From: Dendrophyllia cribrosa
Taxonomy: Eukaryota; Cnidaria; Anthozoa; Scleractinia; Dendrophylliidae
NCBI GenBank assembly: GCA_024195265.1
Contig: JAJLRJ010000007.1
Location: 26,755,600-26,819,599 of the forward strand
Direction: 5' to 3'
Length of the DNA: 64,000 bases
Shown here: positions 13,821 through 22,879 of the stretch, piece after piece
Layout: each line of letters begins with the position of its first letter
Position numbering within the stretch: position 1 is the first letter of the stretch
Notes under the pieces: model-generated
Database searches by the model: none
The model's input: only the letters and a program-made list of their open reading frames with translations
Told to the model about the DNA's origin: nothing
Position numbers and translations under genes: made by a program

Positions 13821-16800
13821 TAATGACCGCAATTACAGGTGGTGTTTTTAATGGGGACGTCGTAGGGCGGCTTTGTACTTGCTTTGTAGTATACTGAGGT
13901 AACAATTCAAAATCCACCATCCGCAGCCCACAGACTAAAGGCCACATTCCACATTCGTTTGACTGAGAAACTCGGATGAGCGGCTTACGAAAAAATACAC
14001 TGGGTAAATCAGGAATCATGCTCCTCACAGGCGGCCTGGTTAAATACCAACCTCCAGTCACAGCATAGAAGACAGTCAGTGGGTCGTGGCTAGATCCTGA
14101 TCCACTTAGGTCTTTAACACATATCGTGACAGATTTCAAACCGACTTCCTACAAAAAGGTAGTAGCACTTGGTTAAGACATAAAACAAATATTTTACAAA
14201 GAGAATATCTGAAAGGAAGGGTTTTTGAATTTATTGCCAGTAAATAAACGAATGAAATGGTCAGGCACTGTAAATCCCCGTTTACGAATGCACATGACTA
14301 TCGAGAATAGAAGTACAACCTACCTCAACCCAGGCCGATATAATGTTATTTTCTGGAAGAATGCGGCCCTTAACCTGACGGTCATATCGGTGATTAACAC
14401 TAATGAGGACAACTGGTGACTTGTAGAACGTGGTATTGAAAGGAACCTCCTGTAAATGAAAAAATAGAAGCAAGTAAGCAAGTTAGCTAGTTAGTTAGTT
14501 AGTCAGTGCGTTCCTTTAAAATTCAACGAATTCAGCACTGGCGGGTCAAGACCTGCTGAAGTATGAACCTGAAAAAATTCCCTTATAGCCTGTGCACATG
14601 ATAATGCATTGAAAATTTATAATGAGAATTCAGGCTTTAATTAACGACCATGTATAAAAGTCTTATTAAGCAAAGTGATTTACAGCTGTCACTCACCTGA
14701 CAGAAGCCGTAGTTGTCCTCAGCTGACGGGTTTCCATTATTTGGAAAGAATTCTTCTCCGGTAATCGTGAAATTGAGCTGACTGTTATTGCCAAGGAATG
14801 CGACCCAGTCCTGCATAAAAAGAAAATGAGAGCTGGGTTGTACTTTAGTTTCTAGTAAGTGAGTGAGTGAGTGAGTGAGTGAGTGAGTGGGTGTGGGCAC
14901 TGTGATACAACTCACGAGGTTTTACAAACTATTAACGACAGTATCTTTTCACAAGTTATAGTTGCACGAACGACATCCAACACGCGCGAAACGTCACGCG
15001 ACAGATCACGAGAGAAATCACCTGACTGCACACAACACGGAACTCGCAAAAAACTACTCGTGTTACGCGACACAATGTTTATAACGTGACACGCCCCCAC
15101 TTTACCCGTGCTCAAGCAGCGCAATAATCTTCATTCTTTTCATCTTGCAGGTTCCCAAATTTCAATATCGCTGATAAATAAACGCCAACTAATTAACGGC
15201 GCGTAGTGTTGTATTAGTTTGATTCGTCTCAGCTTGTTTTCTTCACTTACCACAATTGTATCTTGGTGTTTTCCATCAAAAGGTAAGAATTCCCTTATGC
15301 ACACCTCAAAACCTCCAGACTTGACATTCTCTAACCATACATACATGGCGTCGTTTGGCTTTGTACTACGACTGTATTTCAATGTGACGAAAATGAGGGG
15401 CGTGGTACCGAAACTCTGCAAAACAAGTATCAGTATATTTTTTAATTAATACTGATAAACTTTTAAATCGAGAAGGTCTAATAACTGACAAGCCTTTTGT
15501 GGCATAGTGATTACTAAAAAGGCAGAAACCAATAACTGTAATAATAGAAAGTAAAAACTTACAAGCTTGGTTTCAAAAATTAACCTGGCGAGTTCTGGCT
15601 TCCTTTTAATCGTGTGTATGAAATCCAAAAGTGCGACCATTTAAATAAAAGCCATTGAGCATTGCGTCCCTGTGTTGTTTATATGCGTAACAAGATTGTT
15701 GCGTTTTGAGCATTTTGTTTCTTTGGTCCCGTTTATTATGCTGCACAAGGTGGTTCTAAGTTTTGGGTCTGTGAATGGAATCCTAAAATGTGACCATTTA
15801 AATGAAAGCTATTGAGCGATCATTTTCGTATTGTACTGTTTATTATGCCGTACAAGGTGGTTTTAACTGTTGACTCTGAGTGGATGAAATCCTATAGTGT
15901 ACATGACCATTCAAATGCAAATATAAATGGGCAGTTGGTAGTTGTTTCCATCGTCATTGAAGTCCTAGCTTCATGCGGTACTCTTTGTAACTAATTTTAA
16001 GTTCTAACCTTAGAAAAGGCTACTTTGTCACACTTAGTTTCTGTTGTCCATATTCCACTAAACGTAACACTTCCATGCGTTACCATTGGTTTGTCCTGGA
16101 AGGCCAGCCAGTTGATTATACCTGTGTCATTAGTAGAACCTGTCGCACGTGAACATAGCTGAAATCCAACTGTATTTTTCGATTCTGCCCACAGAGCTGA
16201 GGGTGAGTGAACCACCGAAGACTTTTCCTCATGACTCAATGACACAAAAAATCGAACCTAAAATACATTAAACAGACATATACGGTACGTTCAGTAAACA
16301 ATAATAAACAGGTGCAATTCTTTTCTCCCCCGAAAAAAAAACAAGAAAAGTAATATTTTTAGAGCTTTAACCATCCACTGCAGGGTGTAGGCCAATGTCA
16401 GACCTCTCCACAATCTCTTGTCCATAGCTTCTCTCATCTCAGAACGCTGTGAATCGAACTTAATCGTTTTTATAAAGGAAGGAAAACACTTCACTCCTTC
16501 GATGCCAGGACGCGCATGATATCAGGTCGAATTGGCAAAATCAGACCTCGATACAACTACTTCCCCGCCGCCGTATCTCACTAAGGGTACCCACTATATC
16601 CTTACATCCTCAAACAAATATTACATAACAACCATAAATATAAACCAACAACCAACAAATGTTAAGTAATGATCCGCATAAGAAGGAAAGCGCTGAAACG
16701 TAATGCACGATGGAATGCTAACTTTTTTCATTGTTACAACTAGTGATCTCATTGGCCTAGACTCAAAAACTGCTAAACAATTAAGGTTCAAGGTGCATTT

Positions 16801-17275
16801 TGTCTAATGTTTTTAAGGTTTCAAGTAATTCGAGACCCAATCGCACAACATGGAATTTTGAAAAGACTTTGTATTTGGGAACTTCATCAAATAAGCAAAA
16901 TTATTAGCTATTGTCTTCTGCTATTCTGATTGGTTAAGCACGAACATTTCCTAAAATTTATTTGACGCAAATGGATTTTCTTTATTTTTATACTGAAATA
17001 TAACTATGAACCGTCAGCCCGTCCTCTATTCTTGAAATCAAAGATATTCTATGTGGAAAAGAGCCATTGCGGCAGAACAATGAAGTTTACAGTAGTTTTT
17101 ATGTGGAGCATTACTTAAATAACAGCACAGTAAAACATAATTGTGTTTTTGACAAACACTTCAATCACCCCTCCTCTCCCCAATATACTCCTCCGAACAC
17201 TACTGGGGTCAGCAGGCAGATAGGACAGTTACGAATGTAGTTAAAACTATTATACATGCTCGGGACCCACTTTTC

Positions 17276-17307
<32 letters not shown>

Positions 17308-20300
17308 GGCTAGGTAAGAGACCATGTGTCATCCAAGCTAGGTGGGAGGCAACGTAAGAGACCATGCGTCTGCTATGCTAGTTGGGGGCTACGTAAGAGG
17401 CAATGCGTCTCCTATGCCAGTTGGCGGGGTTGGTAAGGGACCATGTGTATCCCATGTTAGGTGGGGAGTTAGGTAAGAGACCATGTGTGTCCCATGCTAG
17501 GTGGGGACTAGGTAAGAGACCATGTGTATCCCATGCTAGGTGGGGGGACTAGGTAAGAGACCATGTGTCTCCCATGCTAGGTGGGGGGCTAGGTAAGAGA
17601 CCATGTGTATCCCATGCTAGGTGGGGGACTAGGTAAGAGACCATGTGTATCCCATGCTAGGTGGGGGGGCTAGGTAAGAGACCATGTGTATCCCATGCTA
17701 GGTGGGGGGTTAGGTAAGAGACCATGTGTATCCCATGCTAGGTGGGGAGTTAGGTAAGAGACCATGTGTCCCCCATGCTAGGTGGGGTGGTTAGGTAAGG
17801 GACCATGTGTATCCCATGCTAGGTAGGGGACTAGGTAAGAGACCATGTGTATCCCATGCTAGGTGGAGGGTTAGGTAAGGGACCATGTGTATCCCATGCT
17901 AGGTAGGGGACTAGGTAAGAGACCATGTGTATCCCATGCTAGGTGGGGAGTTAGGTAAGAGACCATGTGTATCCCATGCACATGGTCTCAAAGAGCTACG
18001 ATGGTTTATAGGTCTCTACACGGGTTGGCTCCAAACTATCTAAGTTCTAAATTTGAGAAGCGAGAAATTAGTTACAACCTAAGGGACTCTGAGGATAAAC
18101 TTAATGTTCCATTGCCGCGCACAAACTATTATAAAAATAGTTTCAGTTATAGTGGCGCCATGCTCTGGAACAGCCTTTCTCATAATGTAAGGAAAGCTGA
18201 GTCCCTTGGGCAATTTAAACGACTTCTCAAAGAGGAACTATAAGGCACGGCATTCGTGGAAAGCAGCTTTTTATTATTTATTAAATTCTTCATATATAGA
18301 TATTTTTTAATATTAGTTTATTGCTTTGTGTTAGTATTATAATGATTTTTAGCTGACGAATTTTTACCGTGTTTAAATAAAGATTATCTATCTATCTATC
18401 TATCTATGCCAGGTGGGGGGCTAGGTAAGAGACCATGTGTCCCCCATGCTAGGTGGGGGGGTTAGGTAAGAGACCATGTGTATCCCATGCTAGGTGCGGG
18501 GGCAATGTAAGAGACCATGTGTATCCCATGCTAGGTGGGGGGTTAGGTAAGAGACCATGTGTCTCCCATGCTAGGTGGGGGGATAGGTAAGAGACCATGT
18601 GTATCCCATGCCAGTTGGGGAGTTAGGTAAGAGACCATGTGTCCCCCATGCTAGGTGGGGGGATTAGGTAAGAGACCATGTGTATCCCATGCTAGGTGGG
18701 GGGCTAGGTAAGAGACCATGTGTCCCCCATGCTAGGTGGGGGGTTAGGTAAGAGACCATGTGTATCCCATGCTAGGTGGGGGGGGGGGGGGGGGGGCAAT
18801 GTAAGAGACCATGTGTATCCCATGCTAGGTGGAGGGTTAGGTAAGGGACCATGTGTATCCCATGCTAGGTGGGGGACTAGGTAAGAGACCATGTGTATCT
18901 CATGCTAGGTGGGGAGTTAGGTAAGAGACCATGTGTATCCCATGCTAGGTGGGGGGCTAGGTAAGAGACCATGTGTCCCCCATGCTAGGTGGGGGGGTTA
19001 GGTAAGAGACCATGTGTATCCCATGCTAGGTGCGGGGGCAATGTAAGAGACCATGTGTATCCCATGCTAGGTGGGGGGTTAGGTAAGAGACCATGTGTCT
19101 CCCATGCTAGGTGGGGGGATAGGTAAGAGACCATGTGTATCCCATGCCAGTTGGGGAGTTAGGTAAGAGACCATGTGTCCCCCATGCTAGGTGGGGGGGT
19201 TAGGTAAGAGACCATGTGTATCCCATGCTAGGTGGGGGGCTAGGTAAGAGACCATGTGTCCCCCATGCTAGGTGGGGGGTTAGGTAAGAGACCATGTGTA
19301 TCCCATGCTAGGTGGGGAGGGGGGGGGGGGGGGCAATGTAAGAGACCATGTGTATCCCATGCTAGGTGGGGGACTAAGTAAGAGACCATGTGTATCCCAT
19401 GCTAGGTGGGAGGACTAGGTAAGAGACCATGTGTATCCCATCCTAGGTGGGGGGCTAGGTAAGAGACCATGTGTCCCCCATGCTAGGTGGTGGGGTTAGG
19501 TAAGATACCATGTGTATCCCATGCTAGGTGCGGGGGCAATGTAAGAGACCATGTGTATCCCATGCTAGGTGGGGGGTTAGGTAAGAGACCATGTGTCTCC
19601 CATGCTAGGTGGGGGGATAGGTAAGAGACCATGTGTATCCCATGCTAGGTGGGGAGTTAGGTAAGAGACCATGTGTCCCCCATGCTAGGTGGGGGGGTTA
19701 GGTAAGAGACCATGTGTATCCCATGCTAGGTGGGGGGGGGGGGGGGGCAATGTAAGAGACCATGTGTATCCCATGCTAGGTGGAGGGTTAGGTAAGGGAC
19801 CATGTGTATCCCATGCTAGGTGGGGGGGGGGGGGGGGGGGGCAATGTAAGAGACCATGTGTATCCCATGCTAGGTGGGGGGCTAGGTAAGAGACCATGTG
19901 TATCCCATGCTAGGTGGGGGGACTAGGTAAGAGACCATGTGTATCCCATGCTAGGTGGGGGGCTAGGTAAGAGACCATGTGTATCCCATGTTAGGTGGGG
20001 GGCTAGGTAAGAGACCATGTGTATCCCATGCTAGGTGGGGAGTTAGGTAAGAGACCATGTGTCCCCCATGCTAGGTGGGGGGGTTAGGTAAGAGACCATG
20101 TGTATCCCATGCTAGGTGGGGGGCTAGGTAAGAGACCATGTGTCCCCCATGCTAGGTGGGGGGTTAGGTAAGAGACCATGTGTATCCCATGCTAGGTGGG
20201 GGGTTAGGTAAGATTCCATGTGTATCCCATGCTAGGTGGGGGGCTAGGTAAGAGACCATGTGTATCCCATGCTAGGTGGGGGGCTAGGTAAGATTCCATG

Positions 20301-22712
20301 TGTATCCCATGCTAGGTGGGGGGCTAGGTAAGATTCCATGTGTATCCCATGCTAGGTGGGGAGGCTAGGTAACAGACCATGTGTATCCCATGCTAGGTGG
20401 GAGGCTAAGTAAGAGACTGTGTCTCCCATGCTAGGTGGGGGGCTTGGTAAGAGACCATGTGTATCCCTTGCTAGGTGGGGGGCTTGGTAAGAGACCATGT
20501 GTATCCCATGCTAGGTGGGGGGCTTGGTAAGAGACCATGTGTCTCCCATGCTAGGTAGGGGGTTAGGTAAGAGACCATGTGTCCCCCATGCTAGGTGAGG
20601 GGGTTAGGTAAGAGACCATGTGTATCCCATGCTAGGTGGGGGGTTAGGTAAGAGACCATGTGTATCCCATGCTAGGTGGGGGGCTAGGTAAGAGACCATG
20701 TGTATCCCATGCTAGGTGGGGAGTTAGGTAAGAGACCATGTGTCCCCCATGCTAGGTGGGGGGGTTAGGTAAGAGACCATGTGTATCCCATGCTAGGTGG
20801 GGAGTTAGGTAAGAGACCATGTGTCCCCCATGCTAGGTGGGGGGGTTAGGTAAGAGACCATATGTCCCCCATGCTAGGTGGGGCGTTAGGTAAGAGACCA
20901 TGTGTATCCCATGCTAGGTGGGGGAGGGGGGGTTAGGTAAGATTCCATGTGTATCCCATGCTAGGTGGGGAGGTTAGTTAAGAGACCATGTGTATCCCAT
21001 GCTAGGTGGGGGGCTAGGTAAGAGACCATGTGTCCCCCATGCTAGGTGGGGGGTTAGGTAAGATTCCATGTGTATCCCATGCTAGGTGGGGAGGCTAGGT
21101 AACAGACCATGTGTATCCCATGCTAGGTGGGAGGCTAAGTAAGAGACTGTGTCTCCCATGCTAGGTGGGGGGCTTGGTAAGAGACCATGTGTATCCCTTG
21201 CTAGGTGGGGGGCTTGGTAAGAGACCATGTGTATCCCATGCTAGGTGGGGGGCTTGGTAAGAGACCATGTGTCTCCCATGCTAGGTAGGGGGTTAGGTAA
21301 AAGACCATGTGTCCGCCATGCTAATTGGGAGGCTAGGTAAGAGAGTATGTGTCTCCCATGCTAGGTGTGGGTGGTGGGCTTGGTAAGAGATCATGTGTCT
21401 CTCATGCTAGGTTTGGGGGGGGGGGGGGGGGGGCTAGGGGGGAGCTAGGGAAGGAACATGTGTTTCCCATGGGGGGTTATGACATCAGTCAAGCATCTTG
21501 TGGCTATCAAACAGAGAAAATTCCCTGGGATTATCCTAAAGCACGTCATAATTCCCCTATGGTACACTTACGGTTCCGGATCCACCAAACGCCTGAGGAA
21601 ATGCCACGGTGGTGCAACGTGGCAATGTACAATGTCCTGGTGGCTCGCATCCACTGTTGCAATTCCATTCCTGTCGTGTCTTTGAAACGTTTGCTTTTCC
21701 AGTCTGAAAGGCGATTCCTTTTGAATAGAAAGAAAACACAATTTTAGTATAAGATAAAAGATAACTTAAGTGAGGTATTGAGTGAAAAGAAAGATGGGGG
21801 GTGGTTTGGTGTGCAGAGTGATAAGTTAGGGGATTTGGGGTGAAAAGGGGATGTTTACGTACGTATCAATGCAAGCTACAAATCCATTTATACTTTCGTC
21901 AGCGAAATTGAACATTAAAATGTTTGAAAATCCATTCTTTGTAAGGTAAATATCATTGTGTAAAATATTGGCATACAAAAGCGAAAACTAAAACGTTTCG
22001 GGAAAATGATTCTCTTTTGCCAAAATAACTTTTTTGTGCAGTGAATGTGAAAATAAAAGGAAGAGAGAGAAAAAAGAATCAATATCTCGTTTGATCAAAA
22101 TAATAACAACTCTGAATTCATAGAAAACTGAGCTAAATAAAAGATGAGGTGCCCCTCCCCCTTAGGAAATGAAACATGACAGTTATCACGAATAACTGCA
22201 CTGCCATCACGTAATGCACTAACATGTAAGAGCTTATTCCAGCCCATTTCATTTTTGCTTTTACCGAGAGGGCAATAAACTTTGCAGAGATTTAAAAATA
22301 TAACAGAGCTACGCGAAGCAAATCAAAAACTTGCAATGTTGTCAGTAGCGCGTCGGAAATGTTTACGAAAAAATCGTTAGAACAAAAACGGGATGATTGT
22401 TGAGATGAAGTCGCAACAGAAAGCTTGTCATTGTTGGGGTTATATGGATTATCGTTCTCTTTCCTATGGAAATAATTTTGACTAGAATCATTGAAAACAT
22501 TTAAGCACGGAAAAAAAGGAAAAAGTTAAGACTTCATCACTTAAAGCGGTTATTGCAACGAGCAATAAATAAAACATTTTTTCTCATTTGATGGAAAATT
22601 CTTCAGCTTTATAGTAAATGTAATTACAAATTACAGGCTTACCTTTTACACTTGGACTTAGAATTCCGAGATTTAAGAGAAAAACCAGAGCTAAAAATTT
22701 AACAAGGTCCAT
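3375..22712 (-). CDS. Gene A: secreted multi-lectin, Kazal, EGF and TLDc protein (17 exons, complete)
   Basis: Seen: 17 minus-strand exons with GT-AG borders join in phase to 3141 nt (1046 residues). Exons: 22643-22712, 21572-21717, 16009-16257, 15251-15415, 14697-14810, 14324-14449, 14052-14148, 13092-13310, 12334-12710, 11567-11734, 11095-11205, 9797-9916, 8136-8226, 7434-7808, 7046-7180, 5226-5465, 3375-3712. Domains: signal peptide (1-23), three H-type-lectin-like units (25-322), Kazal/follistatin (323-395), three more units (396-684), C-type lectin (685-809), EGF (810-854), TLDc (855-1046). Known: H-type and C-type lectin domains bind sugars, Kazal domains often inhibit serine proteases, and best-known TLDc proteins are intracellular. 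Inferred: a secreted multivalent glycan-binding protein for microbe recognition, adhesion or extracellular matrix. No transmembrane segment was seen. I do not recognise a named orthologue. Gene B is its near-identical copy. The exon model is strong; the role is a guess. Confidence 0.86.
5226..5465 (-). CDS. Gene A exon 16: N-terminal half of the TLDc domain
   Basis: 240 nt (residues 855-934). It holds SQWKRCWRASVDGW, GPTVTIIRV and IFGGYTSVSW, the hallmark of TLDc domains. Acceptor TTTAG|GGGGAT and donor TGGG|GTAAG; joined to exon 17 the motif continues as SVSWDSSC. Confidence 0.88.
5611..5694 (-). mobile_element. 5'-truncated LINE tail with GATA repeat
   Basis: Present in copy A and absent at the matching site in B (about 40305). 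Read on the minus strand it ends AATAAAGTTTC followed by TATC repeats, the tail style of the CR1/L2-type fragment at 18408. About 84 bp. Confidence 0.6.
6713..6867. mobile_element. A-only MITE, about 150 bp, with inverted ends
   Basis: GGCCTTTATCACGC at the left and GCGTGATAAACGAC at the right are inverted copies. Copy B reads straight through (about 50901). A TA flanks each side. Confidence 0.5.
7046..7180 (-). CDS. Gene A exon 15: EGF-like domain, calcium-binding type
   Basis: 135 nt, phase 1-1 (residues 810-854). DLNECSRDKYYC, FASCTNYRGFFTCVC and GDGFDCE carry the six cysteines and the D-x-N-E start plus the N/Y residues of calcium-binding EGF domains. The gene B copy has one extra codon (CMHQ against CHQ). 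Confidence 0.9.
7434..7808 (-). CDS. Gene A exon 14: C-type lectin domain
   Basis: 375 nt, phase 1-1 (residues 685-809): a complete long-form CTLD in one exon. Seen in order: CDAGWSYFHGYCYF, WTTALAKC, the WLGLND signature, WAKNQPNNFGEEDCV and the calcium-site EWNDVKC, with cysteines where disulfides are expected. The sugar-site tripeptide is QPN, a mix of mannose-type EPN and galactose-type QPD, so specificity cannot be predicted. WND argues for calcium binding. Confidence 0.93.
8136..8226 (-). CDS. Gene A exon 13: end of lectin-like unit 6
   Basis: 91 nt (residues 655-684 plus one base). GFRACVKELYET and DPLSVSYAVLTG align with exon 7 (DPLTVFYAVTG). Too short to be found as an open frame; supported by the acceptor GCAG|AACATG, donor ACAG|GTCAGT, matching phase and conservation in gene B. 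Confidence 0.8.
8484..9288. mobile_element. 805-bp foldback MITE, TA target-site duplication, intron 13 of gene A
   Basis: Ends CAGCCATTTTCAGTG and CACTGAAAAGGGCTG, flanked by TA on both sides. Copy B at about 52510 has the precise empty site (AATTAATATGG). Arms are long and inverted. Only the left arm holds about 170 extra bases with a 61-codon open frame starting MAELPTVSDAEF. TA duplication suggests Tc1/mariner-type mobilisation. Confidence 0.82.
9797..9916 (-). CDS. Gene A exon 12: core of lectin-like unit 6
   Basis: 120 nt, phase 0-0 (residues 615-654). TPTVLVSAKHS and GITTWIE align with exon 6. The intron before it holds the 29-bp minisatellite. Confidence 0.8.
10381..11040. repeat. 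29-bp minisatellite, copy A, intron 11
   Basis: About 20 degenerate units of CAACATACTATGTCACAGGA plus CTCCTTGCT. Early units are nearly perfect; later ones drift to CATGAGTCCATGCTCAG. Confidence 0.85.
11095..11205 (-). CDS. Gene A exon 11: unit 5 to unit 6 junction
   Basis: 111 nt, phase 0-0 (residues 578-614). NWFAFSKLHKP closes unit 5 and HGTVQFPN opens unit 6, ending NNAYCE. Counterpart of exon 5 (DWVAFLGNN, ending NYGFCQ). Confidence 0.83.
11567..11734 (-). CDS. Gene A exon 10: core of lectin-like unit 5
   Basis: 168 nt, phase 0-0 (residues 522-577), bounded by CTACAG|GACAAG and GTG|GTAAGT. Motifs APVVLVTSEH, AALIWTEDV, FKVCLREM and FDGRHEDINV. Same phases and near-equal length as exon 4. 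Confidence 0.83.
12031..12290. mobile_element. A-only MITE in intron 9
   Basis: Inverted ends AACGGGGATGACAACTCTAA and TTAGAGTTGTCACCCCCCGT. Copy B lacks it. Flanks AACCTT and AACTTT may be a worn target-site duplication. The inside is rich in TTCCCG steps. Confidence 0.6.
12334..12710 (-). CDS. Gene A exon 9: lectin-like unit 4 and start of unit 5
   Basis: 377 nt (residues 396-521). One exon covers what exons 2 and 3 split: SCQTVAFPPYRF, core HVQITVNHMKL, AVTSWTENI, FTVCAMQSG, LDWAAYQGSP, then GTIKMQKWW and CEDVTFPK of unit 5. Either an intron was lost here or gained in the first array. Gene B shows one clear replacement (E to G). Confidence 0.83.
13092..13310 (-). CDS. Gene A exon 8: Kazal/follistatin-like domain
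   Basis: 219 nt (residues 323-395). It begins with an EGF-like follistatin stretch, CLNVKCPRFGVCK, then the Kazal signature QDPVCTANGTTYDNKCWHE and closing HPGSCEG. Domains of this kind occur in agrin and follistatin and often bind or inhibit serine proteases. It sits between two three-unit lectin arrays as its own phase 1-1 module, so it could have been inserted by exon shuffling. Confidence 0.88.
13783..13820. repeat. TGA trinucleotide microsatellite, copy A
   Basis: Short GAT/TGA run in intron 7; longer in copy B (56950-56992), where the flanking sequence is nearly the same. Confidence 0.85.
14052..14148 (-). CDS. Gene A exon 7: end of lectin-like unit 3
   Basis: 97 nt (residues 291-322 plus one base). 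SVTICVKDLSG matches the GF-x-VC motif of the other units. The donor is GTTGGTAT; the TTAA just past it (14040-14043) is intact here but is the target of a 5.95-kb insertion in gene B. Confidence 0.8.
14324..14449 (-). CDS. Gene A exon 6: core of lectin-like unit 3
   Basis: 126 nt, phase 0-0 (residues 249-290), bounded by TACAG|GAGGTT and GAG|GTAGGT. It has core strand SPVVLISVNHRY and the unit's tryptophan motif IISAWVE. Counterpart of exon 12. Confidence 0.8.
14697..14810 (-). CDS. Gene A exon 5: unit 2 to unit 3 junction
   Basis: 114 nt, phase 0-0 (residues 211-248). DWVAFLGNN closes unit 2 and NFTITGEEFFPN opens unit 3. It is the counterpart of exon 11 and identical in protein to the gene B copy. 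Confidence 0.8.
14857..14890. repeat. GTGA tetranucleotide microsatellite
   Basis: About eight GTGA units in intron 4 of gene A. The copy in B starts at 63983 and is cut by the window edge. Confidence 0.85.
15251..15415 (-). CDS. Gene A exon 4: core of lectin-like unit 2
   Basis: 165 nt, phase 0-0 (residues 156-210). Core strand TPLIFVTLKYSR, then AMYVWLENV and GFEVCIREF, ending FDGKHQDTIV before donor GTAAGT. It aligns motif by motif with exon 10 (FDGRHEDINV). Confidence 0.8.
16009..16257 (-). CDS. Gene A exon 3: end of lectin-like unit 1, start of unit 2
   Basis: 249 nt, phase 0 at both ends (residues 73-155), bounded by TTTTAG|GTTCGA and TCTAAG|GTTAGA. It carries the core strand VRFFVSLSH, the ALWAES and GFQLCSR motifs and the closing INWLAFQDKP, then opens unit 2 with GSVTF and CDKVAFSK. 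This is the beta-sandwich pattern of H-type lectins (aromatic core strands, conserved W and C). Confidence 0.8.
17281..21450. repeat. 40-bp minisatellite array with higher-order repeats, intron 2 of gene A
   Basis: About 90-100 units of roughly 40 bp, each holding TAGGTAAGAGACCATGTGTA, then TCCCATGCTAGGT and a G run of 4 to more than 15. Variants recur in blocks: the GTGCGGGGGCAATG variant appears at about 18495, 19030 and 19528 (about 500-535 bp apart), and a block at 20341 recurs at 21071 (730 bp). A LINE fragment interrupts it at 17974-18408. Long G runs are probably inexact in the assembly. Confidence 0.95.
17974..18408 (+). mobile_element. CR1/L2-type LINE 3' fragment inside the minisatellite
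   Basis: The frame gives SLHGLAPNYLSS, LPRTNYYKNSFSYSGAMLWNSL and FKRLLKEEL with stop at 18241-18243, the C-terminus of a CR1/L2-type reverse transcriptase, then a short 3' UTR and a TATC tail. 5'-truncated. ATGC flanks both sides. Confidence 0.8.
21572..21717 (-). CDS. Gene A exon 2: first half of H-type-lectin-like unit 1
   Basis: Acceptor AAAAG|GAATCG and donor ACC|GTAAGT bound 146 nt (residues 24-72). The end, CTTVAFPQAFGG, matches the start of the other repeat units (SCQTVAFPPYRF in exon 9, CDKVAFSK in exon 3). Three extra cysteines precede it. Intron 2 below it holds the 40-bp minisatellite. Confidence 0.75.
22189..22290. repeat. Diverged direct repeat, copy 1 (intron 1 of gene A)
   Basis: Shares ACTGC-AC-TGC-ATCACGTAAT, then AACATGT, TTCCAGCCCA and GAGAGGGCA-T-AACTTTGCAGAG, with 23795-23900. 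The pair flanks the signal-peptide exon. Confidence 0.55.
22643..22712 (-). CDS. Gene A exon 1: signal peptide
   Basis: ATG at 22712-22710 starts MDLVKFLALVFLLNLG, a short acidic/basic start followed by a hydrophobic core, then a polar stretch ending in VK; a typical secretory signal. The 70-nt exon ends AAAG|GTAAGC, leaving one base for the next codon. The open frame runs upstream to a methionine 41 codons earlier, but the downstream ATG was chosen because it places the hydrophobic core at the N-terminus and sits next to the TATA-like box. Confidence 0.8.
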
Positions 22713-22769
22713 CTCGACGCAAATGTTGTCCAACCCAAACATGTAATGCCTCAACCTACACGGCGGTTG

Positions 22770-22776
22770 TTTTATA
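22770..22776 (-). promoter_or_regulatory. TATA-like box upstream of gene A
   Basis: The minus strand reads TATAAAA here, about 58 nt upstream of the chosen ATG (22712-22710). A start site roughly 30 nt downstream would leave a 5' UTR of about 30 nt. This is sequence match and spacing only. Confidence 0.4.
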
Positions 22777-22879
22777 ACTGCAAACTTGTGCCAGGTTAAC
22801 ACATGGTATAATACGTAAGCAAATGTATTATGTTGCTCAAAGAACAATGGTAAAAGCGAGTGTTAGCTAAGTACACAAT

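Larger units (their letters stand above)
3007..16257. repeat. Segmental duplication, copy A (portion comparable in window)
   Basis: From about 3007 the sequence is collinear with copy B from about 36292, in exons and introns, until B runs out at 64000 (equivalent to about 14880 in A). Differences are mainly insertions. A-only inserts: 5611-5694, 6713-6867, 8484-9288, 12031-12290. About 780 bp at 5790-6560 of A also has no match in B. Confidence 0.88.

Noticed and set aside
13765..14139. Minus-strand open frame with a His run
   Set aside because: The His run is the TGA microsatellite in intron 7. Only the part at 14052-14148 is coding, as exon 7.
17281..21450. Regular 40-bp repeats that could look like a CRISPR array, and proline- or glycine-rich open frames on both strands
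   Set aside because: There are no unique spacers; units follow each other directly. The frames come from the repeat period and G runs, and change phase with run length.
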